Assembly: GCA_001969505.1 (NCBI GenBank)
Contig: LSSK01000073.1
Location: forward strand, 41,516 to 105,515
Length of the DNA: 64,000 nucleotides
Reading direction: 5' to 3'
From: Zancudomyces culisetae
Lineage: Eukaryota > Kickxellomycota > Harpellomycetes > Harpellales > Legeriomycetaceae
The notes under the pieces were generated by a model. The model was not told where the DNA came from. It searched no databases and saw only the letters and a list, made by a program, of their open reading frames with translations. Positions within the stretch are counted from its first letter, which is position 1. Each line of letters begins with the position of its first letter. Of this stretch, positions 34,942 through 46,700 are shown piece after piece. The translations under genes and the position numbers were made by a program.

Positions 34942-37170
34942 CTACTTCAATTCCCATAGCGTAAGCCTGCTATCATGGCTACCTACAGCCATCCATTTTT
35001 TCTTAGAATATACAGCATAAGCTCTGGTTATCGGTAAATTGCGTGTTCTACAAAGAATGGTATCATTTTTTTTGAGTGTCGTCTGATCCTCCTGTTGTGA
35101 ACATTGTCGAAGAGGTGACGACGAGCTATATAGATATTTGTTATTATCCATATGGTATTCTGCATTATGGGATGGCGATAGTGGTGAGATGCTGGTGTTG
35201 GCTTCGATGTCTGGATTTTCAATAATTTTTAACACCGCATTGCTAGCTCCATGTGGTTTATTAAAGGAAATGCAAGAAACCGAACCACGATGGTAATTTA
35301 TAAGGCCGATATGGGTTAAACTTCTGATACCAAAGATATGAGCACGGAAATCCCATCCACCTACGGCGAATGTTTCTTCGTCTTCATCAATATCGATAGA
35401 GCTTACTCCATTGTGTTTTAAACTAACTCGACCGCTATCAAAATCACCAACACTGTCCTATTCATGTGTTAACCAATGTTATTCTATAAAGTTCAAAATA
35501 AGCTCATGATACCGTACTTTAGTTGCTTAATCTGTAAAGAGAGTAGTGCCTAATATTTTTTTTGACGACCTATGCTACTCTTATAAAGTAAAGGCAAAAA
35601 CAGTGAGTATATGCGGTTAGACCTACCTTTGAGAATTCTTTCAAGTAAACATTTGTACCGGCATTTCCAATAATCAATATTTTGTGTTTGATAGATGCCG
35701 ACATACACAGAACTATACGTATTATACAAATAATCATATCAGTTCTACTTTACGGCTGTCAGCGTGCATCCAATGGCTACAAAAAACATATTCAAAATAC
35801 AATATAAACTTAACAAAGCGAGCTTACTGGTATCTCTTGAACTCAAAAATCCATCAACTAGTCTATAAGATCCGTCAGGAATATCATTAACAACATAGTA
35901 CGAAACCGAGCCATCGTCGAACCCCATAAATACCACGCACCCCCAAGCAGAATTTACAAGAACAAGCGCCATACACATTGCTAATTTCAATCGATTCAAT
36001 TTACTCTGTTTTAGCCCCCTTCATATTATAAAATATTATCGATTGCAACCAATTTTTAACCGTAGAGTAGTGCCAAAAGAGGAATATTTATGTATAGAAA
36101 TTGAGGAAAAGTTACATCTAGTGTTTTTTGTAGTAAACCTCTCCCATTTTCCAAATTCAATCTCGTATTCTCGATAATCGTTCAATTGTATAAATTTTAC
36201 CTATTATGAAATAAGAGATTCAAGTACACAAGTCTTCTTAGAACCAACAGCAAACTGTAAATGTCAAAAAAAAACATCATAAAAAGCACGGCAAATCATA
36301 TTTAATTTTGTTAGTGTACTTGCTTTGTTGGTATCCGTATTAGACAGCACACCGATATACTGTGTTTGATCTGCAGTTACATTTTATCATATTGTTAATA
36401 ATATTACTTCCCAAGCTCTGTAGAAAAGGGAAACAGGGAATGTTTTAACGATTTCAAAAGCAAAAAAGATATGTACAAGGGTTGTATAGGAAGAGTTAAT
36501 ATTCTTACCATCCCGCAATATGTAGCTAAAACAACAGAAACTCAAAGAATCAACGCCAGTTTCGTGATTTAGGTTTAAAGTACCATCCACTCCATTTGCA
36601 GTTGGCTCGAACGTCCAGATCTTGAGCAAATTGTCCCTACCCTGACTTTTTTTTAAAACAAAAATAGAAACATAAATTAGACACCAAATTTAAATGTAAA
36701 GGATCAGCATTTAGTACGAATACTTTTATTCTAAATAAATTGTTTACTATTTCGAATATTCGCAAATGTGCTTACGTTATAATCGTAAAAAAGGCGCCAT
36801 CCACAGTCAGGTATGGTTCTCCTTGAGCCTTTAGGATTGAGGCTGAATGGGCATTCGGCAATTCAAATATCTTTTTTTTTAAAATCGCGTTCCAAATGAT
36901 TATTTTTCCGTTTTCATCACTAGAATGTTTATATTTTTGATGCACAAACATATCGTACTCACATTAGAATGTGTGAATAATAAATACAACTTGTGCTTGT
37001 GTCTGCTAATTTTGTATATATTTACCTACATATTAATTAATATGCGAGATTGTAGGTTCAAAAAGAGTTTACCCCGAAACTAAATAGATTCCGCCAAAAA
37101 AATCGACTGAATTAACTGGAGAATCATGACCTCGCAAAACAAAGCTGGGCTCCGTTAGAGTAACACTCAT
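34942..37170 (-). CDS. ASA1: ASTRA-associated protein Asa1 (WD40, GNB1L family), eight exons
   Basis: Exons are 37170-37073, 36919-36776, 36645-36509, 36370-36324, 36200-36139, 36003-35828, 35712-35627 and 35457-34942, giving 421 residues (S. cerevisiae Asa1 has 443). It is a WD40 propeller subunit of the ASTRA/TTT chaperone system that matures PIKK kinases such as TOR. Diagnostic segments are the start TEPSFVLRGHDSPVNSVDF, IITQGRDNLLKIWTFEP, LAMCMALVLVNSAWGC, FMGFDDGSVSYYVV and the final repeat SHDSRLTLWELK. The fourth intron has donor GCAAGT, so it is a likely GC-AG intron; the nearby GT donor breaks the frame. The fifth donor (GTTTAC) is weak. An in-frame Met exists upstream at 37311, but the family start is MSVTLTEP. 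It is convergent with TOK1, 258 bp apart. Confidence 0.87.
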
Positions 37171-38955
37171 GATGGATAGTAAAATCGCTATTCTTTCGCT
37201 TCCACCTTTGTAATTTTTCTTTTCGACTTGGTTTTGTTGCAAAGTGAAAAAGAAATTATTCACTGTAGGTTTAACAGTGTTTGTGTTTTGATATAATTTT
37301 AATATTTCCAAAGATTTCTACCGATCTGGGTTGATTTGCTCACATATAAAACAAGCCACGAAATGTAGCAAATTGGAAGCAAGGTCAGACCAATATTTTT
37401 TTTTCTTTCTTTATTTCTTTTGGCTTTTTCCCAGTTCATCCAGCAGGAGAAACGCTTGGTTGTGTTAATATTTAGAAAATAGCTTTATACGAAATGAGTA
37501 AGCTCAAACACGGACAGAGAAAACAAGGGGAAGAAAAGGAGGCAAGGTGTGTATTGTATGAGTATGCCGAGCTATTTTAGGTGGTAGGGCTCGGTTTGCC
37601 CGACTCTAGTTTACTATGTTACTATATTGAACCAAATTACTGGGTTCATTTATAAGGCGGAATGGACTATAACAGGAAGAACAGTGGTTTCAATTCATTT
37701 TGGAAACACTAAAGGGGACTTGGGGGGGAAGATGAATGTGCCTTATTATTGGAAATATTGTCATGGTTTTTGAATTACTCTCAATTGAAGTAATAATAAA
37801 ACGCGCCTCACAATTTCAATAGTTAAATGACCTGTATGACGTGATTCCCAACAACTATTTGTTTCTATGATGTAATTATTACTATTATATTAATACAATT
37901 AATACCTTAAATACACCTTGCCAGGTATATAAAATGATTATCTGAATCTTGTACAAAGAAGCGAAAGTTTTCATGTATTTCTCAAAGAAATTGCGAACTG
38001 ACTGGATTCTATCTTATAACTCTTTTTTTTACTTTACAGTTATATAATTTTGCACAGTTCTCGACTCTTGAAGGCTTGGGTACCAAAAAAAAAACCAATA
38101 AGAATAAGAAAAGAAAAGCAGGATTGGACGCTTAAAAAGTAATGAGTATACACAATTGGCTTTATATTTAGAATCAAGTTACAACACGTGCAAAGTTTTA
38201 ATTATATCATTTTTCGTTGTGGACATTGTTTTGATGTCAATGAGATTTATATTCAAATTGCTGTGAACATACTATTCAAGTGAATATGTGAAAGAAAAAA
38301 CATATTACTACGCAAAAAAGCAGAAACAAATAAAACATACTTGTTTGTACACAGAGATAAGGCGTTGAAGGAAAGCGACATTTATCGAGACATACTGTGC
38401 TGTACAATAGAATACTCCTCTAAATCGAGTTTTCACTCCTCAAGTCGATTTATGGCAAAACAAGCAAATTGGTATTTATTTTTTAGTGCTAATTAGGTAA
38501 GTACAAATAAGGTAAACGGGATAAAAACAAACGAAATTACCCAAAAATCAAAGTAAGGATTAGCCATTGGAATGGAACTTGTTTTTAAGCTTTTCTTTTC
38601 AATGGTTTTGGAAATCTGGAGATTTATTGGGATTTTGTTTCTATTTTGGAGCCTACAAAGCGCAAATCACAGTAACAGTGTTCATTCAAAAAAAAAATTT
38701 TCAGTTATAGTTTACCCTTTTTTTTTCCCCGAGATTTGAGATTGAGGGATTGTTGAGTATCTTGGAACAAAAATAAGATATAATAGTTTACTAGCGCGTT
38801 CTTATTTACAAGGTTGCTCAACAAATAGTTCAAACATACCTTGTAGAATAAAAAATAGTGTTCAGGACTGTCTTGTGCCGTTCTAGCATAAAACATATGG
38901 GTAGTAAAAGATACTAGGATAGAGAAAAAAACAGATAAAGATAAAGTGACGAACA
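37171..38955. other. Divergent intergenic region between ASA1 and CDC1/TED1
   Basis: About 1.8 kb without a supportable gene. It should hold the promoters of ASA1 (-) and CDC1/TED1 (+). A T9 run at about 37394-37402 lies upstream of ASA1, and an A10T4 tract at 38688-38701 lies upstream of CDC1/TED1. Confidence 0.5.
38688..38701. promoter_or_regulatory. A10T4 tract upstream of CDC1/TED1
   Basis: Ten A followed by four T, about 255-268 bp before the CDC1/TED1 start. The position matches the A/T palindromic tracts of UTP5, MRPS9 and TPA1, but the T half is short, so this is the weakest member of the set. Confidence 0.25.
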
Positions 38956-40663
38956 ATGCGGGCTGTAACGAGGAGGCTTTGGAAAATATCCCAAAATATA
39001 TTTGAGCCTACGGGCATACTGTTTCTATTGAGAGTGTACTGGGTGGTGTTGCTACTGTATGGAGAGTTGGGTGTGTTTTATAATAACATTAGCGAGACCA
39101 GTTGGCCGGTAAATAACAATTGGAATTTGACGGTAAGTATTAAGACAATAAGCTAAAGCAAATAAAGGGAGAGAAGATGTATAGATGATTTAAGGACAGG
39201 TAGCGAAATGAAATTAAATGTAATGACGAAATGAAATTATGAAATAGATACCAGAGGCGAGGTTGGAAAAGATAGTAATAGTAGGCGATCCGCAGATAGT
39301 AGATACTACTTCACATGGAAACACAGGACTTATGCTCACCATGGAAAAGATATTTACAGACATATATATGAAGAAGCATTACTACTATATAATGAAACAA
39401 AAGAGGCCAGACCGGGTGGTGTTTATGGGAGATCTGATCGATGGAGGTAGAGAGTGGGTGACATCGATATGGTTGAAGGAGTGGAACAGGTTTTTGGGGA
39501 TATTCCGGGCACCAAATTATATGGATAGGAGCAAAGATATACTATATCTTGCAGGAAACCATGATATTGGGGTCGGAGATAACATTGTGAAGCTAGCGGT
39601 GCATCGATTTAGACAATATGTAGGACCACTAAACTTTGTGGTTGACATTGGAGAAAAGGGAGGAGTGGAACTGGTAGGCGTGAACAGTATAGGGCTGGAC
39701 TCAAAAGTCGCAGAGTTTAAACTTGAGACGGAGAAGTTTTTGAGGGAGCTTAACGAAACACGGCGAAATAATCAAAAGAAAAGGATACTGTTCACACATG
39801 TGCCACTATATCGAGACAGAGATGTAGATTGTGGTCCATTGCGGCAGGGACGAGGAAACAGTGCGATTATCCGAAATGAGCGAGGATATCAATATCAAAA
39901 TTTGATTAGCAAACGAATGAGTAAGCAGATCTTGGAGAGTGTTAACCCAGACCTGGTTGTTAGCGGAGATGATCATGACAGCTGTGTGGTAAAACAATGG
40001 AACGGTGAGAAGTTAATAGAGGAACATACGGTGGGAGCATTTGGATGGGCTTCAGGAATTCCACGGCCAGCGGTGACATATTTAACTGTATATACGGGAG
40101 CAGATGGGCAGAGCGATTTCCGAATCAGATCAATGCTGCTGCACGACCAGATGGACATATACAGGATGTACTTGTGGAGTTTGGCTGGCTCAATAGTGAT
40201 TGTGTTGGTAGTAAGTATATTTATGTACAGAAGGCCAAATGCTAATAATGGATGGGGAGGAGGATTTGGGTTTGGAAGCACAAGCGGAAATAACAAGGCG
40301 CATAATGGGACATCCATTCTGTACCAATATCGTCGTAATGATGACGAGTCGCGTAATGGGAGCAGCAGTACTGGTAGTAGTAGTAGTAGTGACAGTAGTA
40401 AAGAGAAGGCCGCAGTTCCGTTTATTTTGGTAAAAACATTCCGAGAAATCCAAACTAGAGGAACAATAATACTAAGAAAAGTGCAAGAAAACAAAATGTT
40501 TGGTATAGCAAGAAGCAAAGTAAGTCAGCTGAACAGGAAATGCAGAATCAGAAAAATAGCCAGAGTGGTGTTGGATAATGTGCTCGTCAGAAGCATTGTG
40601 TATATCGCAGGCTTTCCCCTTGCTGCATTTATATTGATGCTGATGTATACGTATTATTTATAA
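38956..40663 (+). CDS. CDC1: Cdc1/Ted1 (PGAP5/MPPE1) family metallophosphoesterase, two exons
   Basis: Exons 38956-39132 and 39248-40663 encode 530 residues. Family members are Mn-dependent ER or Golgi phosphodiesterases that remove ethanolamine-phosphate side chains from GPI anchors, which allows ER exit. A signal-anchor helix (about 17-36) is followed by catalytic motifs GDPQIVD (about 70), FMGDLIDGGREW (about 120), GNHD (about 161), THVPLYR (about 241) and SGDDHDSC (about 299). All metal ligands are in family form. Two further helices lie near 365-385 and at the C-terminus (about 508-529), separated by a Ser/Gly-rich segment. The family start MRAVTRRLW is on exon 1, and phase-0 splicing joins it to IPEARLEK. 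S. cerevisiae has two paralogues, Cdc1 and Ted1; I cannot assign this gene to one. Its last codons overlap the end of TPA1 on the other strand. Confidence 0.87.
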
Positions 40664-42555
40664 GTCAAGCTAATGTCAAACCGACTAGAGCTGGCTTTTG
40701 CGCTTAGAAACTTGACAAAGTGCAAAATATCATCAGATTCACAGTAGACTAGCGATAGCGTGTTGAACGATGCAGGTATAGTCAGCAATATATTGTCGTC
40801 CTCGCTGTCTACGTTGTTGCGGCTGTAAATGTCCTCTTCGTTGGTGGATGACAACAGATAGCAGTCGTATCCCCCAACGGTGCCTGTGGCAAAGTTGGAT
40901 TTGTTGATCAGGCCATCTAGGCTGCTGGTCGTTGTTGTTGCTGCTACTGTTTCTGTTGTTGTTGGTGTGAGACACAGTGAGCAATTCAACGCGTTTTCAA
41001 TTGCCTTTGTTGCAATGGTGTAGTCTAGCCCTGGCCTAAACCGTCTTATTTGGCCTTTGTATTGTTTTATTTGGCTTATATTGCAGATTTTGTTTATCAT
41101 TTTAATAAATGGTTTAGATGAAAATACCCCTTTGTATACTTTTACCAGCTCGCTTTCCAGAGTATTCTCACAACTCTTGCTCTCTTTGTTATTTATTTCT
41201 AGCTTCAAATACCTCTGCGTCGAATATTGTCCTCTACTGATCTGCCATTTGTGTCCACTATTTTCTTCGTTTGTTATTCCAACTTGGTAATCGGTTGGAA
41301 CTCGCACCTTATCCATCCCTTCCTCAATATCTCGTTGTCTTATCTTTTCATATAACTGATCTGCCAGTTCTTGTTTTAGAAACTTGCCCAATATTATATA
41401 CGAATCCTCAATAAAATGCTTGTTTGTTTCTTCTAAAACTCGAGAGTTTAGGTATTCTGGATTGATGTATTCACGCAAATACTCGAAATCCTCAGCTGTT
41501 AGCTCTTCTTCTTCTTCTTCTTCTTCCTCTTTTTGAGGCTCGTTATTATTAATTGCTTTAAACCCATTATCTTCTTTCTCTTCATCTTTTTGCTGAACTC
41601 CATCTCTATCGCTATTGTTACCGTTATATCCATACACTATGCTATTATCTCCACTCTTGATTTGTTCCAATGTAGACAGCATTTTTTTACATCCATCACC
41701 GTTCATTTTCTGTTTCTGTTCTCTTTCTTTCTTGTCAGCAATCTCATCCTTACAATGGAACCATCCTTGAATACTAATCCGCTGGTTGTTGTATTTTTCA
41801 TGCATAACTTCCTGCACTGCGTGAAGCGAAACTCCTGGAACAACCTCAAAAAATACCAGCTGGTTGTTTTTAACAGGTAATACCTTAACTTCCTTGTGGT
41901 CAACCGAATACATCTCCAAACCTCCTCCATTGCTGCTGCCATCCCATACCAAATTGTCATCCTGCTTCGCTTCCATTTCTGTGAAATATAGAATAAAACT
42001 GATCTTGCGGTCGTTAATACAGTCATCATGAAACAGTAGGTAATCTCCATTCTTGTAGATGTTTGCACTCATATCCGTCTTGACCTCCGAGAGCTCACTG
42101 CAACCCGTGACTGTTTCTATAAACTCCCGGAATTCTCTCGAGTAAATTTCATTTCGCAACTTCTTTAGCCAACGGATTTCGTCCTGCTCAAATGTCGACA
42201 GCCCATCAATATTCGACAAGTCCCCCGATTGATGATAACAGTAGATATCCGTTTGTTTGCGGGTATACTTGAGTTTGTTTAGCATTTCTTGTTTTATCAA
42301 ATCCACACAATCTGGATTAATAATCGGATTGATCACCGCATGTTTGTAGGGCCCCGACGTTTCGTACCGGTTCTTTATCTCCGCAATATTCTGTTTGCTC
42401 AACAAATTCTGTGCCAAAACCTTGGTGTTGGTACTGGCATTGCCATCCTCGTTTGGTTCGGTCGATATCTTTACTTTTTTGTTTGCGCTTTCAAAACCAG
42501 CCTCGTTGGATAATTGAGGCTCTTCCCCATCCTTTCTTTGTTTATATGTACCCAT
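40654..42555 (-). CDS. TPA1: Prolyl 3,4-dihydroxylase Tpa1/Ofd1 (2-oxoglutarate/Fe(II) oxygenase)
   Basis: A 633-residue intronless protein. Tpa1/Ofd1 hydroxylates a proline of ribosomal protein uS12 (Rps23) and influences translation termination accuracy; in S. pombe Ofd1 also controls a sterol regulator in response to oxygen. The N-terminal catalytic double-stranded beta-helix (about 60-270) contains YLLFHDDCINDRKISFILYF, which supplies the Fe-binding HxD (about 178), the distal His in VSLHAVQEV, and the 2-oxoglutarate Arg in RISIQGWFHC. The C-terminal half (about 360-633) corresponds to the family's second, non-catalytic fold (EYINPEYLNSRVLEE...FIEDSYIILGKFLK). An acidic Glu run and a Thr-rich insert are lineage extras. 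The ATG at 42555 is the first in frame. An A8T10 tract lies 272-289 bp upstream. It overlaps CDC1/TED1 by 10 bp, tail to tail. Confidence 0.93.
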   Translation of the reverse strand: MGTYKQRKDGEEPQLSNEAGFESANKKVKISTEPNEDGNASTNTKVLAQNLLSKQNIAEIKNRYETSGPYKHAVINPIINPDCVDLIKQEMLNKLKYTRKQTDIYCYHQSGDLSNIDGLSTFEQDEIRWLKKLRNEIYSREFREFIETVTGCSELSEVKTDMSANIYKNGDYLLFHDDCINDRKISFILYFTEMEAKQDDNLVWDGSSNGGGLEMYSVDHKEVKVLPVKNNQLVFFEVVPGVSLHAVQEVMHEKYNNQRISIQGWFHCKDEIADKKEREQKQKMNGDGCKKMLSTLEQIKSGDNSIVYGYNGNNSDRDGVQQKDEEKEDNGFKAINNNEPQKEEEEEEEEELTAEDFEYLREYINPEYLNSRVLEETNKHFIEDSYIILGKFLKQELADQLYEKIRQRDIEEGMDKVRVPTDYQVGITNEENSGHKWQISRGQYSTQRYLKLEINNKESKSCENTLESELVKVYKGVFSSKPFIKMINKICNISQIKQYKGQIRRFRPGLDYTIATKAIENALNCSLCLTPTTTETVAATTTTSSLDGLINKSNFATGTVGGYDCYLLSSTNEEDIYSRNNVDSEDDNILLTIPASFNTLSLVYCESDDILHFVKFLSAKASSSRFDISLTYK

Positions 42556-43769
42556 ACCTTGGTTAGTTTATAATTGATACTTTTAAGAGCTTTTTGAAGA
42601 ATTCCACTCACTCCAAAGCAGACAATATATTATCAAGAATATAAAAGTTTTTCTATTTTCTTTTATTTGATTTGATCACAAATTAATATATTTGAGCAGG
42701 AAAAAAAAAATAGTAAAAATAAGGTGATTTCGAAATACAACAAAACCAAATTGGATCTTAAAAACCAAATTGTTTTCTCGGTCTCTCAGCTGATTTATTC
42801 TGTCTGATACACAAACAAAAGTAGCTAAAAAAAATTTTTTTTTTATCTACTCATTTTCTTTACTCGATCTCATTACCCGTGTATGTACCAGACTAGATAT
42901 CATATCACACAAGTCATGTAGATATATCATGGGACCATTGGACAGAGTTTGGGCACCAAGTAGGAGTTAGAACTGATTTAAAATTCGAGACTTTAAAACA
43001 TCTAGGTGCACTTGTTGGTATACTTGCTGTTCTTCAACCAACCCAAGCTCATTATGTACAATAACCAGCTATGATCTTTTTTTTACCCATAGTATAACTC
43101 TTTTTCTTTTCTTTTAGAGAGACCCATTTTCTAAGCTTGAATCATTTGTATTGTAACCACTTTGATAGTCGGACGCTGGATATAGTTTGGAGTATCATCC
43201 GTTTTCTACTTGATGATGATGCTCATATCTTGAACCCTGACAGTAGATCCATATACCAGCATTATGTCTAGATCAAATAATTTGTAGTGATATTACTTGT
43301 CTTCTCTCCTCTCTCCTCTCTCTTCCTCTCTTCCCTGAGAAGTAAAAAAATAATAAACAGGTGGATGAATATCATGTACACATGTTTTTTCCATATTACT
43401 GGGTTTTGTATGTTTGGTCCCTTTCAGTGCGACTTTTAAAATGCAGAAAAGGATTTCCAATATATCTTTTCGCAAAATGCCACTGACTTCTGTTTTCAAG
43501 AAATGAAAGGCCTTTTATTGGAATTTGATTCCAGCATTTCCTTTGCCATTAATATTTTTTTTTGTTTTTATTTTACTATTACCAATGGTATTCATCACCT
43601 TCCAAGAAATAGAAATTAAAGTAAAATAAAGCAAAAAAAATAAATACACACACAGATTTTGCTCACATTATGCAAACAAAAAAATTTTATTTAGCACACC
43701 GCTCAAGTTAAAGATATATCAACTAAATTTTTTGGTCCTAAAGTACTTGAGGTGCATACAACTAAAAAT
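42556..43769. other. Divergent intergenic region between TPA1 and SMPD4-like gene
   Basis: About 1.2 kb without a supportable gene. It contains the A8T10 tract of the TPA1 promoter, a CT-rich microsatellite at about 43303-43335, and an A7T4 tract at 43678-43688 about 85 bp before the SMPD4-like start. Confidence 0.5.
42827..42844. promoter_or_regulatory. A8T10 tract upstream of TPA1
   Basis: Eight A followed by ten T, 272-289 bp upstream of the TPA1 ATG. It is the longest of the A/T palindromic tracts near genes in this window. TPA1 acts on the ribosome, which fits a growth-linked element; the role is inferred. Confidence 0.4.
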
Positions 43770-46700
43770 ATGGATTATAAAAAGGAGCTGGAGAGGAAAA
43801 CCGAGCAGTGGGAGCAACTGAGACGGACAATAAAGAATGAAAGTCCAATGTACATATCACGGGCCTTAAAAGCTTGGTTTTTCGGTTCGGAAGCTGTGAT
43901 TAGGGGGGAGGATGAGCATTTGATGTTGATTGAAGCCATAAATCTGTTGAGTGATAGGATTGAAGAGTGAGTTTTATATATAAATATATAGATATATATC
44001 TACTGTTTCAATGTGCGATAGATCGTGGCAAACAAATGATACGACTTTTGACAGATATAATATAAAAAAATACATAGATGGTTTTCGATAAAGGCAGGTA
44101 AGCCACTTGGAGAACACGATCAAGTAGCATTATATGAATTGCTGTTACCGACAAATTGGCTGGTTCAATTGTGTATAAAATATCGGCAAGAATTTACAAC
44201 CAGAGGGATTCTGTTACGAAGCAATCGTATCCAATTAGTTAACGAGCAAGTTGCGGGAGACAATCAAGATCAAATGGAGAATAAACGTATTATAGATATC
44301 AAAGAGAAACTTCCAATGTGGAAAATCGAAATCAACGAGTGCTTTCCAGAAGAATATAGACAACTGCTAAAGCTATTTAGAAACCAAGGACATGGAAATG
44401 ATTACAGCGCTTGTCCATGTAAGGAAATAATGGCAATGAGTAATAGAGGAAATAAGGAAGAGGATGGATACTTGATATTAGATGTTCTTGAATACTTGTT
44501 ATATTCAGTAATCAAATCGTTTGGAACGAGCAACAGACACGAAAAACAAAAGGAGAGTGTCGTTGGAGTAAAAGGTGTGCAGTTTACAGTGAACGTGGAG
44601 GTACTGGGAGCAAATAAGGGGAACAAACCGTGCGGAGTAGGAAATACAAGGTTGTGTGAAGCCTTGGCTAGAGAATACAGTATATATTTTATACCAGTGA
44701 TATCACCATTTATTGAGATTATTGGGGAGGGAAACAAAAAAATCAGCAAGGAAGAGTACCAGCGGATCCGAGAAGCATCTGGGGAGATATTGAGTAGTTC
44801 AGCTGGTGGGTACAATGGAGAAGGGAGGCGGGCAATGGTGACCAGAGAAAACATAAAAATAGTAGGAAACAAGACCAAAAGCATTATGGACAAGTGCGAC
44901 AAACAAACAAGTATGCGAATAGCCGAAATGACGGCAGAGTTGATGAATGTGTTTTGGATTCCGCAGGGATTGAGCCGCGAAGAACTGGTTCAATCAAAAT
45001 TGAGAACAAAAACAAAACCATTTGGATACTATAACAGCACCAACCTGAACTTTACCAACTCGAACCAGACAACAGCATCTCAGGCGAAAAGACTCCAGAG
45101 CCTACAACAGCACCAGGCATTAGGATGTTATTATCAGGCCATCAAAACACTGTCAAGGGCAGAGCAACAGTATGAGGAGCACGTGGTAACGGTTTCCACA
45201 GAGATACCAGAAATGCTTGATTGTAAAGCAGGTAGTAGAAGCCGGACGGTGGTATATAACGGGATTGAGGAACGGCAGAAAATAGCGCAGACAGTTCGAG
45301 ATCGGGTATTTGGATTTGGAATTATGCAAGCCATGGCGGATGCAATCAAAAGCCGGGCTGGCACATACTCGGGAATTGGCGAGACAACAAGATTCCAAGT
45401 AGCAACTAGCGAGCGAACTGAAATAGCAAGTATCCGAGTGATTGTTAAAAGCTGGATTGAGTTTATCTTTCCATGGAGAGACTTGGTCGAATATTCCACA
45501 GCAGATATAAAAGTGTTGGCAAATGAAAACAAAGAAGGAAATCAAGGAAATGAAGAAAAGGCTGAGCTGTCATTCGAATGGAAACATCGAATCTCTCAAA
45601 TCATCAACAGCCCATTTCCAGAGTTATATACAGTAGTATTAAAACTGTTTATAGTAGCTTTGATTCCGTCGCTAGACTTGCTGCTGGCCGAGAAGAAAAG
45701 CATTCATGAAACTACAGCGATGGCAACAGCTATATTTGGGAGAGATGGTTTTGGTGGCGACAGCGCGCTAAGAAGAGCTTCACATGCTGCTGAGCTGGTC
45801 AAAGATAGAGTCAACTCGGCCTTTGGGCTGGCCGAAAAACTCCACTCCTCGGACTGGCTGTCAGCACAACCAAAGGGTTCTAAAGGAGACAGAGACTTTG
45901 GCGACTCGCTTGATTTTGTTTCCTGCTACGACCCCTTGTCGCTGCTCGAACTTGTTTTTAAACCACTAAGCCATGGTGGATTCAAGGCCGTTCTAGCCGC
46001 CATGGAACATTTGTACAGCAATTCATCCGACCTTTCTACAACCACTGCTGGCCTGCATAGTTCTGGTGATACAGCGTATAAATCACTGTGGGTATGGCCG
46101 CGCGAGTATTCCGACCAAGAGCTTTCTTCCACCGAGAAGTATCACGTGACTCTCAAAACGCCTGAGCTTCCTGTTGTCGTTCGTTTCGTCACGAAAAAGC
46201 AATTTGTAGATAATTTTGTATTTTTGCAGCCAAATTACAAAAAACACTATACAAAAGTGCTGGAATATGCCACCTTGGTATACAAAAACCAATCAAGCTC
46301 TTTACTTCCTATCGGGACTCCCCAGAACACTCAGATTTTGCGTCAGTCTCTTCAGATCCGACAACAAAACAAACGTATTTTTGACGAGTTTTCTTCCCAA
46401 CTCCTGAGGTCGGCTGTAAAGCTTGACCACACCGTGTTTAAAAAATATATGTTATTTAATGACTCCAAACCCATTATTGATCCACTCCTTTCTCATCTGC
46501 TTAGTGCATATGGAAAGGCAAAATCATATCACGATTCTTTAGTTCTGCTTGAAAAGAATCTGGCATCCGCACAAAAGCAAAAGCTTCTTTCCAACCTTCC
46601 TATTCTTGGCCAGCTCATCTCCACAGTTTCTGACTTTTTCAGCAGCGATGAGAGTGGCGGCCAAACCTTTGTCTCCTACAACAATGGCAATAACAACAGT

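Noticed and set aside
35713-35827. Possible extra ASA1 mini-exon (acceptor TTGTAG, donor GTAAAG) within the sixth intron
   Set aside because: Including it breaks the frame of the next exon; the direct join gives the WD40-like RDTILCMSASIKHKILIIGNA in frame.
37171-37311. Upstream in-frame Met extending ASA1 by 47 residues
   Set aside because: The extension is Asn/Lys-rich without family similarity, whereas the downstream Met begins the conserved N-terminus of Asa1 proteins.
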